DNA of 27,648 bases from Folioceros fuciformis (lineage: Eukaryota > Anthocerotophyta > Anthocerotopsida > Anthocerotales): contig JBNGIO010005884.1 of NCBI GenBank assembly GCA_049999805.1, positions 1 to 27,648 of the forward strand, given 5' to 3'. Numbering within the stretch: the stretch's first letter is position 1; every line of letters begins with the position of its first letter. Below are positions 6,834 through 19,400 of this stretch, in pieces. Below the pieces are notes generated by a model, which was not told the origin of the DNA, did no database searches, and was given only the letters and a program-made list of their open reading frames with translations. Both the position numbers and the translations under genes were made by a program.

Positions 6834-9433
6834 ATGAGCTCCGTGAGTGGTGGGGGCCATTCTCTGGCATTCAGGGTTATGCGCCTGTGCAGACCTTCGT
6901 TGGCTGTGGATCAGTCCTTGCGACTAGACCCCTTAGATTTCAGCCTAGGTGAAGACGAATGTGCGGATGTCGAATCGGACCCGACAAGCGAGGAGGGCTG
7001 GTGGCGAAGAAATGCTGTGAAGGAACCTGTGGAGTTGTTGGGTCTCTCTGGGCTCATGGTTCTACCACAAACTTTTGGGTGGGTAATCCCATGGGTCCTT
7101 GAATCTGACAGCTCTCTTGAAGGATTTGGTAGAGGGTCATTAGACCTGATAACCCGTAGAAAAATGTGCTGATGATGGAAAAATACCATGTGTTTGACGG
7201 ATATGATGCATTCAGGGGATAGCAGGATGCTGGCCGGTTGTCGTTTCCGATTATATTGAAGCTGTGTGCTGTTCCCTCCGCAGTTCAATTTACCTTGGAG
7301 AAACATTTTGCAGCTACATCAGTGTTGGCAACGGGACAAATCATGATGTCAGAGATGTCGGAATCAAGGTGAGATTGCTCCTCGTTCTAGGAGAGGCAGG
7401 CTGAGGATATGGATGTTTGGTAGGTGTGCACGGCTTGGAAATCGCAATTTTGCTGGGCTGACTGCAGGTACACACTGGATGTCTATGGTGCAGGCTGAGT
7501 TACAGACAGATCGACAAAGGACTGTCCTTGTGGACAACACGAAGAGTCCCATGGATTTCATCAGGTCTGGAGGCCGTTACGACTTTATCATCGAGCATGA
7601 CATCAAGGAATTGGGAGCTCACACGTGAGTCTAGCCATATATCAGTGAAGTACATTCTACACTGTCTTTCACAGCATTGTAAAGGGGTAAATAAGTGAAA
7701 ACATTCTGCGTTGTTTGGTAGGCTTGTATGCATGGCCGTATATACAGACGCAGATGGAGAACGGAAGTATCTTCCTCAGTACTTCAAATTCATGGCCTCC
7801 AACCCTCTTGCAGTTCGAACTAAGGTGATCAGAAGTGTATGGAAGCTGTTAGCAAGATGCAAGCTGCCGTTTTCCTAGCCCAGGCAGTAGCAAAACCTTG
7901 TTCAGTTAGATCAGAGTTCTTTCACCACAGACCTCTTGCTACCATTGCTAACACAGATTGTTTGTCTTGCCAAGGTGCGAACAGTGAAGGTAAATCTCCT
8001 CCGTTGTGTGTTTGATAAATCCTGTGTTAAGGTGTGCAAGTGCCCAAATCTGGATCCATGCAAGAGTCTGAAGGCGTATGATTGTGGTTGCAGGACAGCA
8101 CCTTCTTGGAAGCTTGCATTGAAAACAGCACAAAGTCTCATTTGTTTCTGGACCAAGTTCGCTTTGAACCAGCACCTCCTCTAACTGTGACAGAGGTGGA
8201 GGTGGAACGGCAAGAAGAACCACCTACGGGCCCGCTGAGGTGAGTTACTGGCAGGGGGCCCATTTTCTCAGCGTTGTCAGTGTTAGCTAGATCAGTTTGC
8301 CTGATTGTAAACGACGTGAACTTGCAGGATCTTTCTTGTGCAGGCATTGAGAGTCTGACTGTGGCCATTTCAGTGGATTATTGAAGGATGTCAAGTTGGT
8401 GAAAGCAAATGGAGGCATTCGACACTTCCTATATGAGCTGAAGCGGCCCAAAGTAGACCCAGCGTCTGCAAAAACTGATGGTCGAAACACACTAGGAAAA
8501 CTGGAAATCCTCTGGCGCACAACGTTGGGTGAGCCGGGTCGTCTCCAAACTCAGCAGATATTAGGCAATGTGAGTTGCCCAACAATGATTGCTCATTGGC
8601 TGTGATTGGTTGCTGATTGGATGTGATTTGTGCATGCTCGTTGTTAGCATTGCTTTAATTGCTGTCGTTTGGCGGTCTGAACAGCCTATACCTCAGAGAG
8701 AAGTGGAGTTGCGGATTGCAGAACTGCCCTCTCGAATAATCTTAGAGCGACCTTTCCTGGTGCATTTCGAGACTGCATTTTAAATCTCTCTTTCAACTGG
8801 ATTCTGTGCAGTTATGGTGTTTAACAGCGTAGTCTACATCTTGTTTAAATCAGGTGCGAATTTGTGTGGGAAATCACACGGATCGACATGTTGGACCACT
8901 TAAAATTTCCATGTCCCAAGAAGATGACCAGGGAGTTACCAGGGCAGTTGTCGTGAACGGCCTTTGGAGCTTGGTGAGGTTTCTAGTTTTATACACATGA
9001 CCATCAGACATTCTTTCCAAATGCTTTCCGTCCTGTCGTCTTGCTGAAATCTGTCAGGAAGCTTGTGGCCTGAATGTCTGTGGTGAAGCAGATTGTACCC
9101 GTGCTTGAGCCTTATGCCTCCACAGATTTCAACTTGGTAATCTGCTTACAGCTCTTAGTGAAGCTCCTCCAGTTTTGCCCTATCGTGCAAGTCAAGCTCC
9201 CTTATCTTATATGCGCAAATGCTGATCACAGAGTTTGGTAGCAACAAGCATTGGGGTTCAATGGATAACAGGGATCAGCATTTCTGACACCCGTGATGGG
9301 AAGCCTTACGATACTCTTATGGCAACTGAGGCACGCCTTTGGACCATTCAACTATATTCTTACATGCAAATCCTGCAACTGCTCGTAAGCTCTGATGGCA
9401 CTCTGTTGGCAGGTATTCGTTGAACCAAGCTGA
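6834..9433 (+). CDS. TRAPPC13: Trafficking protein particle complex subunit 13 (TRAPPC13)
   Basis: Twelve exons join in frame: 6834-7078, 7284-7368, 7494-7624, 7722-7824, 7975-7989, 8094-8239, 8374-8569, 8685-8759, 8854-8973, 9092-9136, 9232-9330 and 9413-9433 (426 residues). Family landmarks appear in order: SLAFRVMRLCRPSL at the N-terminus, LPQTFGSIYLGETFCSYIS, IKAELQTDRQRTVL, SGGRYDFIIEHDIKELGAHT, ERKYLPQYFKF, TFLEACIENSTKSHLFLDQV, TLGEPGRLQTQQILG, GVQWITGISISDTRDGKPYD and a VFVE tail. TRAPPC13 (formerly DUF974) is an accessory subunit of the TRAPPIII tethering complex, which acts as a Rab1/Ypt1 exchange factor in secretion and autophagy. The start was chosen at ATG 6834 because homologues begin just before LAFRVMRLCRPS. 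Exon 5 is only 15 nt (VRTVK). The last intron can only be GC-AG (9331-9412). Confidence 0.92.
7975..7989 (+). other. 15-nt microexon of TRAPPC13
   Basis: GTGCGAACAGTGAAG is flanked by ...CCAAG on the left and GTAAATC on the right. It encodes VRTVK, completing TKVRTVK-DSTFLEAC as in homologues (TKVRVVKETTFLEAC). Without it the conserved residues are missing but the frame is kept. Confidence 0.8.
9331..9412 (+). other. Probable GC-AG intron in TRAPPC13
   Basis: The exon ends ...ATGGCAACTGAG and the intron begins GCACGC, ending TTGGCAG before GTATTCGTTGAACCAAGC and the stop. No GT occurs between 9331 and 9384. The only GT donor (9385) would leave a 28-nt intron, too short to splice. The joined ending MATE-VFVEPS fits the family C-terminus (...EIFVE/D). 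Confidence 0.65.
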
Positions 9434-10485
9434 GGAAAGATTGGAGCAGGTCAATGTAACTCACCAACATTGCCGGCGTCTATCATAACAACGCACCAAC
9501 ATCGCCCCTTGATCCGGGTAAGCCTCCTTCAATTCAGTTCTCCTCTTTCCTCATGGTTCAGTTTCGTGTTGTAGTTTCTAATGATCCAGGAATTTGGCAA
9601 GCAACAGGGGAGGCATGGAGGCAATAGAACCGGAGAAACCGTGAAGACCTTCCAGAGTTGTGAACTTCTTTGTACCATAATAATACTTGATCAATCCTTT
9701 CATCTCTTCCGCTGGGGGGCCTGTGGCCCGTGGGTACAGTTGTGCTGTTTCGCCGGAAAGTATTGAAAATTTGCGAAATGAAGTGAAAGTTGAAATTGAA
9801 AAAGCTGCAAATTTCCTCACCGGAGTCCTTTCGCATCGAAGAACCTCGAATGTTCAACGGCAGATAGGCCTTTATTAGGTTAAAGGCAAGCCCTATCTCA
9901 AATGAATTCTGACACTGGCTTTCTGTTGAACCTTGGCATTGTTCTAGATACTTCGATCGCGTCTTTTTTTACGACGTGTGGTGCCGTTGTAGGGCCAGTT
10001 GCAACAGCTCGACGTAAGCTATTGGCGTCGCTGGGGCTACGAGGTCCTAGTTCTTTCTGGTGAGCCAAGACTTCAAAGTTTTTGCATTTCGTGTAGCAGG
10101 TGTTTGCAATTTGCTTGGTGTTGTAAGGGGTATGTGACAGGCAACCCTGCTGTCCTTCATCTTTCAGCTCGTGCAGCGCCGGCGGTGATTGTAGCATCCG
10201 TCTTATGTTGTGTGAACTATGTCTCGGGATGCCTTTCCTGCGTCCATGGCTCCGCAATTAGGTCCGTTGGCCAAAGTTGGGTGGATGGGCTTGCAAATAT
10301 GACGGATGAGTCTTTTCCGTGTGCCGGGTGTTGGATTTCCCAATGTTCACTGGTGTTAGGCTGTTTTTAATGTGTTCGGGAAGTGGACATCGGCGTAATG
10401 TGGCTGACGTGTGTAATGGGCAGCTTTGGGGCAGGTCTCGTCGTCATATCTGGATCAACTAGGGATCCCGAAATTGGAGCAGAGA
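9434..10485. other. TRAPPC13 3' UTR and CacyBP upstream region
   Basis: No convincing gene. Open frames at 9558-9878 and 9898-10370 on both strands lack family features. A CAG acceptor at 10432-10434 with a pyrimidine-poor approach might end a 5'-UTR intron of the CacyBP gene, because the CacyBP frame is open from there to its ATG. This cannot be settled from sequence alone. Confidence 0.4.
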
Positions 10486-11292
10486 ATGGCTGCTGGCGTC
10501 GGGGAGGATTTATTTGAATTGAGGCGGCTGCTGTCGGAAGCAAAGCGTCCTAGGGTCCGGCAACTCCTTTCCAGTGAGATAGAAAGTCTGTCCACCTCAC
10601 AGCTAGGTTCACCAGCGGTATCCTCCTCTGGAACAGAACCGAACACATCGGTCCAGCATCTGCCAGTTTTACAGCAGAAGTCTGTGCAACAGAACTCTGC
10701 CCCTACTCCCGTGCAGAGCTCGCCACAGCTGCAGGCGACCATTGTCCCAGTCCTGACTTCCACGGTCGCTTCCACCGGTGACGTCCGGTACAACACTCTC
10801 TCGACATTCAGCTGGGATCAAACTAGTGACAGGATGAAGATCTACTACCCGCTGGAAGGAGCCAGCGAGGACAGGGTATCTGCCTCATTCCAGGAGTCGT
10901 CCTTCGATATCACGATTCGTGATGTCAACGGCAAGAACTATCGGTGCGGAGTCCCGAAGTTGAACAAATTGATCTCTCCGGAGAAATCGAGGGTGGTGGT
11001 GAAGCCTAAGCGCATCATTGTTTCCTTGGCGAAGAAGGAGACCGGCAACTGGCTGGATCTTCACAAGAAAGAAGATAAGTTGAAGAGCTCACTGGATGGC
11101 AAGGACAGTAAGGACCCTATGTCAGGGATTATGGATATGATGAAGAACATGTATGAAGAAGGCGACGACAACATGAAGAGGACCATTGCTCAGGCATGGA
11201 CGGAAGCCAGGAAAGGAGACAAGTCCAAGTCCAGTCTCAATCCGCTGGGAAGGCAGACACCTGGTCTGGATAACTTCGGTAGCGGCCTCTGA
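10486..11292 (+). CDS. CACYBP: Calcyclin-binding protein / Siah-interacting protein (CacyBP/SIP), CS+SGS domains
   Basis: Intronless 268-residue frame. The ATG at 10486 was chosen because the family N-terminal helical hairpin starts right after it (DLFELRRLLSEAKRPRVRQL). The frame is open further upstream, but that part does not resemble the family. After a Gln/Ser-rich linker (about 36-100) comes a CS (p23-like) domain at about 103-192, with STFSWDQTSDRMKIYYPLEG and a NWLDL end. An SGS-type C-terminus follows, with KDPMSGIMDMMKNMYEEGDD and MKRTIAQAWTEAR at about 209-242. In animals CacyBP/SIP links Siah1, Skp1 and S100 proteins and promotes beta-catenin ubiquitination. Plant homologues are cytosolic and nuclear HSP90/SGT1-like adaptors with no settled role. 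The lack of introns contrasts with most neighbours and may reflect retroposition or ancient intron loss. Confidence 0.9.
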   Translation: MAAGVGEDLFELRRLLSEAKRPRVRQLLSSEIESLSTSQLGSPAVSSSGTEPNTSVQHLPVLQQKSVQQNSAPTPVQSSPQLQATIVPVLTSTVASTGDVRYNTLSTFSWDQTSDRMKIYYPLEGASEDRVSASFQESSFDITIRDVNGKNYRCGVPKLNKLISPEKSRVVVKPKRIIVSLAKKETGNWLDLHKKEDKLKSSLDGKDSKDPMSGIMDMMKNMYEEGDDNMKRTIAQAWTEARKGDKSKSSLNPLGRQTPGLDNFGSGL

Positions 11293-11998
11293 CCTGTTGC
11301 CAAGATCCTCCCTCAAAGAGAGACACAAAGGAGATACTGCGTGTTAGCGATTTAGGTCTCTGAATTAACGCGTAGCGGTGGTTTTGAATTTTGTAGTTCT
11401 TGTTGGTTCGACTGTACCTTATGTGAGCCGGCTTCAGTGAATGTTGTTGGATACGCCCTTTATAGGCTGGGTGATCACATTTGTGTGTGGAGAGCCTAGG
11501 CAAACAGAGGTAGAGGATAAGACAGCAGCTCAGCTCTGAAGCGGGCATCGTACATGGTTGCCAACCCGACGAACTATGCACCTCTGTGCTTGAAAGTTGT
11601 GGCCCTTCCTCTCCAACTTTCAGTGTTGTAGCCGGGCGAGATTCATAATGTCTTTGCAACTTCGGCAAGGAAACTGTCAGAACGATGCTGCTGCTGTCGC
11701 ACCGAATGTTAGGGTTCTCGTTGTCCGAATATCGTTACAGATACATATATATCTGTGCCTAGCTATATGTACCTAGCATCAAGAAACAATATGAAACACG
11801 AGTGTCTACATCTATGTGGAAGACTTCTGGCTGATCCGGTACCGGAGGCTGACCGGGTGAGGGTAGTCGGGCATAAATATCCAGTCCGACGTGAGGCCTG
11901 TAACGAAGATCTGCACGCTGCCGCCTCTCGAAAGTTCAATTTAATCTGGGAGGTTGGGTTGCTTGTGGAGGTTGGTGGGAGGCACGGCAAGCCGAGCC
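11293..11998. other. CacyBP 3' UTR and UMP kinase upstream region
   Basis: No gene recognised. The long minus frame at 11237-11668 overlaps the CacyBP 3' end and shows no motif. An AT-alternating tract (ACATATATAT around 11742-11751) precedes the UMP kinase leader by about 250 bp. Confidence 0.4.
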
Positions 11999-13966
<1,968 letters not shown>

Positions 13967-15282
13967 CATCCCAAGCCCACCTCATCAGCCAGGCCATCTC
14001 TAACAACAACTGCAGGCGGAGGTCTGTGACGCCACACCAGCACGGTGTCTTAACCTGCTGGAAAATTTTGACCACATCCATCGTCGGTCCGATTGCACAC
14101 CAGGAAAAGCGAGGGTGCTGTGGCTGAATTAGACATCGGTGTGTGAGCAGGGGAGCTCGCTACATCGAACTGGTGCTGGCAAGCAACTTGCAGTGCAGTG
14201 CATTGCCTTGTGGGCCAAAATGACCCGAGTCAGCATTAACAGGCCCGGACCCTACACCTAGTTATGTATTCCTGGTTCAAACAATTCATTCAAAGTAGTA
14301 TTTCTGGCGGTGGTGTAACCGGTCACGACGGCAGTCCCGCTCAGGCGAGGTGTTGGGATCGAATCTGGGTCTGGATATTTCGTGTGGGAGGGTAAACTAT
14401 TCTTTTGTACGCTCTCTACGTACACATGTAAAGTTCCCGGAATAAACGCAGATGTTCGATCTTTGCAGGCCGTGGGCCCTCCAAATCGGGAGCACTAATA
14501 TTGGTCCGCATGTCCCGCATCCTCGGCCACAGCCTGGTCATGTCCAGGCCGGCGCGGACCCCCATGTGACGACGATATCCACGAGTCCTCCACTACGATA
14601 GTGGGGAGCGGGCTTGACGCATTCTCTTCCCCAAATTGCAAGTTGGGCAAGTCGGGCTAGTTACTATCCGGCGCAGGACACACAGTAGATATGAACATAT
14701 GTACACAGCAGGCGGGGGCGCGTGGCCTGGCCTGGCCTGGCCCAGGGGCCGGCAGGGCCAAGCCTTGGCTGCCGCATCAAGGGTAGGCCTGACGAGAGAC
14801 GTTTCTACAGAACCTCGGCGAGCTGGACCTCCACGGCCGCGCCGCCGGAAAGATCTCTAAGGTCTGCTGACAATGTCGGATGAGGAACGGGTAGGACCTG
14901 CGCTCTCTCCCCTCTCTCTATGACTACACATGCGACGGGCTGCATTAGCAGCCGTGGCTCCGCGTGATCTGAAACTGGATCGTGCTTATTAACGTTCCTC
15001 CGATTTCGTCTCCAGCATCCGAAACGAGCAGACTTGCAGTGGATGCTTTAGAGCGGTGGCCTCGCCTTATCACGGCACGCTCGTTATACTTAGCAGCGCT
15101 ACTGAATTGGAGACTTAGGCACACGCCTTGGACATTTCTCCTCTGCGCTGATCAGCTATGGGCTCGCTTATGGCTGGTTGGGACTCCCCGAGATCACCGC
15201 GCGGAGGTGAGGATTTGGTTTGCCGATGTAGGAAGCAATCGTCGCGGGGTGTCACCTGTGCCTTGCGTTGCTTGCGTCAGAT
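13967..15282. other. UMP kinase 3' region and long intergenic gap
   Basis: No protein gene recognised. An AATAAA at 14441-14446 could serve a long UMP kinase 3' UTR or belong to the SINE-like element just before it. A GC-rich low-complexity stretch (repeated GGCCT) lies at 14725-14760. A possible isolated start (ATGTCGGATGAGGAACGG at 14873-14890) does not splice in frame to the next gene. Confidence 0.4.
14307..14380 (+). mobile_element. tRNA-like sequence with pol III A and B boxes (SINE-like or degenerate tRNA)
   Basis: TGGTGTAACCGG (14311-14322) resembles an A box and GGGATCGAATC (14355-14365) resembles a B box, 32 nt apart as in tRNA genes. The flanks do not form a clean acceptor stem, so it is not a working tRNA. 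It is more likely a tRNA-derived SINE head or a decayed tRNA pseudogene. Confidence 0.4.
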
Positions 15283-15920
15283 ATGCGGCGGAACTCGTCC
15301 TTGACTAAAGAGGAGGTGGAGAAATTCTGGAGGAGCAAGAAACAGAACGTTGAAGAGCATTTGCGGGAAGCCATGGCCCAACAGCAACAGACATTCGGGG
15401 AAGGGACCTCGGTGAGCTAGGCCGGAAACTAATCTGGAGTCAAATCTTTTCGAGGTCTGAGGCAAGGCTGTCCGTTCCGTGGTTTTGGTTTTAAACCATG
15501 GTGAGTTTGGCATGTCCTGCGCAGGATTCCCCCTCTGTCGCCGTGGTGGCGCACGCTGCGCATCCCAGGGGCGTAGCCATCCCAGGGGCGCATGGTCAAG
15601 ACGTCAAGGCCCATGAGACGGCGTCAGCGGACGTCCTGCCCGGGAGCGGAGACTGGTGAACTCGCTCGCTTCCCGTCTGCTGAGCTAAGCTAGTTGTCTT
15701 TCAGGATAGTATGGTTGAAAGATTTATCAAGTTTGGTGTGGCTGACGGTCATCCTTGCCTTGATAGGTGGACGAGGAGCAGCTGGGCTTTTCTGAACGAG
15801 CCGCCCAAGGAGATCAGGCCTGGGCAGGGAGGCAGCTATGTCCCGCAATTTGATGTTGCAGCTCGAGCGCAGCTGAGCAGAGAAATGGGCTCTAGCTGCA
15901 GTGGTCTGTCAGCAACTTGA
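15283..15920 (+). CDS. Small conserved plant protein of unknown function (FWRSKK / DWW...FLNEPP signature)
   Basis: Three exons join in frame: 15283-15411, 15525-15655 and 15767-15920 (137 residues). The N-terminus reads SLTKEEVEKFWRSKKQNVEE, a charged helix. The middle is Ala/Pro/Gly-rich and contains two near-copies of a CATCCCAGGGGCG block. The C-terminal part reads DWWTRSSWAFLNEPPKE, and its first tryptophan codon is split by the second intron, which supports the splice. Short plant proteins with an N-terminal (S/T)KEEV..FWR.K motif and a DWW(T/S)KS.(W/Y)A(F/Y)LN.P motif exist; I recall the pattern but no assigned function. There is no signal peptide or membrane helix. An additional upstream exon is possible, because an AG acceptor (15279-15280) lies just before the ATG. 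Confidence 0.7.
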
Positions 15921-16445
15921 CTTGCTCTTTGTTCCTTGCTCCCACCGTGTGCTACAAGTTTGGCTAAATTCTTAGCTACTTTGTAGAACACGAAATTGGT
16001 ATGTTTGGTAGTTTGCTTTACGTGTACAGCGTGTACGGTGTCATCGAGATTATGAACAGTCCACAATTTGTAATGGCTTTTATGCCTCTGAGCCAGGATT
16101 TTGTAGTGCTAGCAAAGCATTTTTCAGACCTGTACATAGGGCCTTACACCGTCCTTTCTTCAGCACACTTTTCCACTGTGTTGCCGAGTCGATTGGTGTC
16201 TGCTGCTTGTCGGGCCCAAGCCTGCAGGAAAATCATATGAGATAAGTTGACAACGCTCACGATGGAAAAATACCCGTCTCCACACGCCCGGTACAGTGGA
16301 AAATGAAGCTCAGAAGTGCTACCCACCTTGACAGGCCTCTTCACCCCGCTCACGCTTTACACTCTCCACTTTATGTTCTACCCACTTGAAAATTACAGTT
16401 GACAGGCACCCATCTCCACGCAGTCAGTTGAGCTTATCTTGTGGG
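15921..16445. other. Convergent 3' region between two genes
   Basis: Lies between the 3' end of the small DWW gene (plus) and the 3' end of the coiled-coil gene (minus), so it should contain both 3' UTRs. No conserved ORF was seen. Confidence 0.45.
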
Positions 16446-19400
16446 TCATAACCACCTTCTGCGCTTATCTGCGTTCTCCTTGATGTTCTTGCTGACCGTC
16501 TTCTGGTCTGCATCCTTGTCAAATGCAGCACCTCTTTTCTGAGAAGGTGTTGTCGGGGTAGCTTTCAGCTCCGGTATGCACCGCGGTGCTCTGGGTGTTC
16601 CCCCTCCTGTGATCAGTGAAAGGTAGTTCTCGTCTGTGAAGAGAAGATGCCCCTTCATCCTCGATTCGCCGTGGTTCGAGGTTTGCATCACCGTGCCTGT
16701 CTTTGATCTTCCCTCCTTCCCCTGGAGTATGTCTGGGAGTAAGTTTGATTTCCTTGTTCTGCCTCCACTGTGCTCCTTGGTGGGGACCTGAATCACGTTC
16801 CCTAAAATCTTGGATTCGGTTAGTGTTGCCTTCGGCGGCGAGGCATCACCACTGCTTGCCTCAAGCGAAGTTGTAGCCTTTGATCGACTGTCTTTCCCAT
16901 CACACGTCTCCCCCACTGCAGAAAACGAGCTTTCTAAACTGAAGCGAAGACTGCTCCTTCCTGTCCTTTCCGCGGGAAAGCTGGGCGATCTTCTTACTCG
17001 TTGAGGGGACGGCATTGTTAAAGCCAAGAGCTCGTTCACCTGCAATGGTATCCAAGCAACGTCACAAAGCTGTTCCAATACCTCAGTGCAACCTTGGCAG
17101 GCGAAGTGTTGCTGAACAGACGCACCTTCTTTTCCAGGGAAGAAATCTCTTGATTCAAACAGAATATGTTGGCGTCTTTTCTCCTGCAAATTTCTTCCAG
17201 TGCTGCAAATCTCTGTTCAAGTTGACGTACCATGTCAGCATTGCTCCCTTGCTCTGAACACTATCGAGCAGCAGGAAGAGCAAACACACAAGCTTACCTG
17301 ATCATTTGCCTCTCTTGCGACTTTACTTGCCATAGTCAAACTTTCCAATTCTTCCCTTAGATGCTGTATCTCGGTTGACTTTTCCGACAACAAAAGTTGC
17401 TCAGCCTGCATACAGATTTGCCATGAGGTTTCCTCTAGAACGACCTCTCGCGTTTCCTAGCAAAAGGTCGTGAAATGCAGACCGTCCCTGTAATACCTTT
17501 CTGCTGCGCGATACATCCTCATAGTCTTCTTCTTTCAGTCTTAATTGCTTTGTGAGCTCCACGAGTTCCAGATTAGCCTTGGCCTGTGCGGCAGCGAACA
17601 CATTAATAGCTCAGTGCGTTTGCTCTGCAGGGGAAGCTAGAGTCGCTCCTCAGAGAACGGACCTGGTTTTTCTTGTCAGCTTCAATAGCCTCTGCAAGCT
17701 TCACTTCAGCTTCTCTTCTCTTTTTCTCACTTGATCTGATATACGCCTTCATACTGCTCATTTGCGCTTCCATGCCCGCTACCTACAAATGATAAGCAGA
17801 ATCATGGGTGGGGTCAAAAGGAACAACCTAATGATAGAAGCAACAACTTAAGCAAATACCTTCGAAGCAGCGACCTCTAAATCTGCTAACAGTTGCTCTG
17901 CGACGAATTCTGGTGAGCTTGGGAGAAACCCCGGGGGCTGCTTCCCTCCATCGAGAGGTGCAATGATATTGTCAACAGCTTTGCTCACAGCTGCACGTAA
18001 GGCAGATGTTACATCAACCCCCCCGGCTTTCCAAGGAGACATATTCTGATCATAAACACCCAAAGGCTCTGACAGATCCGAGTGACTGGAAAGCCGCTGG
18101 TCATTCGGTTCGGCTGGCAGTCCTTGAAATCTCTGATTCTGGCCTCCACTTTCAGCTGGCTGTAAGTAGGAAACCCCGGCACCCTGTGACTCCCATCCAG
18201 GCGTAGTCAGCCACTCCTGCCAAGAGCTGGTGCTGCCCTGGCAGGCAGCGTTCTTGATTCCATCCTACACATATTGGAGTATTTCGCTAGTAAACCGTCT
18301 CGCCTGCATGCACAAGCATTCTTCGCAGTGGAAAGTTTAAGAGGGCAAGTTAAACCTTGAGACTGACAGAGGACTTTTCAATGTCTGAAGGAAAGATGTC
18401 CAGCGAAGCCAAAGCCTCGACCCCAAGTTTCTGACACATATCAATCACGGCAGTCTGCAGTGATGTTACCCTCCCTGTGGCGTGCTCCACACTTTCCTTC
18501 AAAGCGACCAAGACTGCGCACCGAAGGAACTCAGGAGATGAGAGGCTCGGTGATAACAAGGCAACAGCATGACCTGAATCATATAACTTGCTTCCTCACA
18601 TTTCCTGCTAGCGTTACCTTTGGCCCTGACCCCTCCTGAGGCTTGAGCCTCTGTCCCTGCTTGGGTTCCCCTCTCGTACTTCTGGAACTCTTTGGCCTGG
18701 GACATGGAGAGTGACATCCGCAACAGGTTGAAAATGGAGGACCTCCATAGACCGAGAATTCATAACCCTAGGACCCGCCAGTGGTACGAGCGAGCACTGG
18801 GAGGACTCAAACATGAAATCCGTTGTGACTGACCTTGTCAATCACTGCTGTAAACGCGCTCATAACGCCTGATGCTTCCTTCTCTAAAAGTGCCGTGATT
18901 TGCTTCTGCAACAACAAACATGTCCACGAGGAACGACTAAGGTGTCAAGGCCTCCAGCGATGACATAGCTTGCTCTCGTTCTTGCAGTTGCTGATGCTAA
19001 CGCTCTTGAAAGAATAGTTCACCCTCCGACAGACATATCCACGTAGGTTAAGCGCTTACCCGGATGCCAAGGATGACAGAAGCACACTTGGCTTGCGCGG
19101 CTTCTCTCCCAGCTTCCAATCCTTCTGAAGTTCTCGTTGGCACTTGCCACAATCTCGAAGTATCTTTTCCCACCTACAAGAATGTGCAAGTTTCCACAAA
19201 AGAAAAATCTGTGTCACCAAACTGCTGCAGCTTCCAGCTACAACCTGGTGACAAGAGTGAAGCTTACTGTGGGGTAACTGTTGCCACTCGTAATTCGAGG
19301 AAACCGCAGGGGGCTCCCATAGAAACTATCAAGAGACGTGACGGAGGAGTGGACTGATAACCACTCAGTAGGGTCCTCTACGTCCAGCATAATGTCACCA

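Noticed and set aside
9385-9412. GT-AG intron for the end of TRAPPC13
   Set aside because: A 28-nt intron is too short to splice, and the retained residues do not resemble the family; the GC-AG reading is better.
11237-11668. Minus-strand 143-codon ORF after CacyBP
   Set aside because: It overlaps the CacyBP 3' coding end and UTR, with no domain and no codon signal; most likely chance.
14873-14890. Short first exon (MSDEER) for the DWW/FLNEPP gene
   Set aside because: It has a GT donor, but joining it to the acceptor before 15281 puts the next exon out of frame; no other acceptor was found.
14982-15308. Plus-strand 108-codon ORF
   Set aside because: It runs in a different frame into the real exon at 15283 and lacks any family feature.
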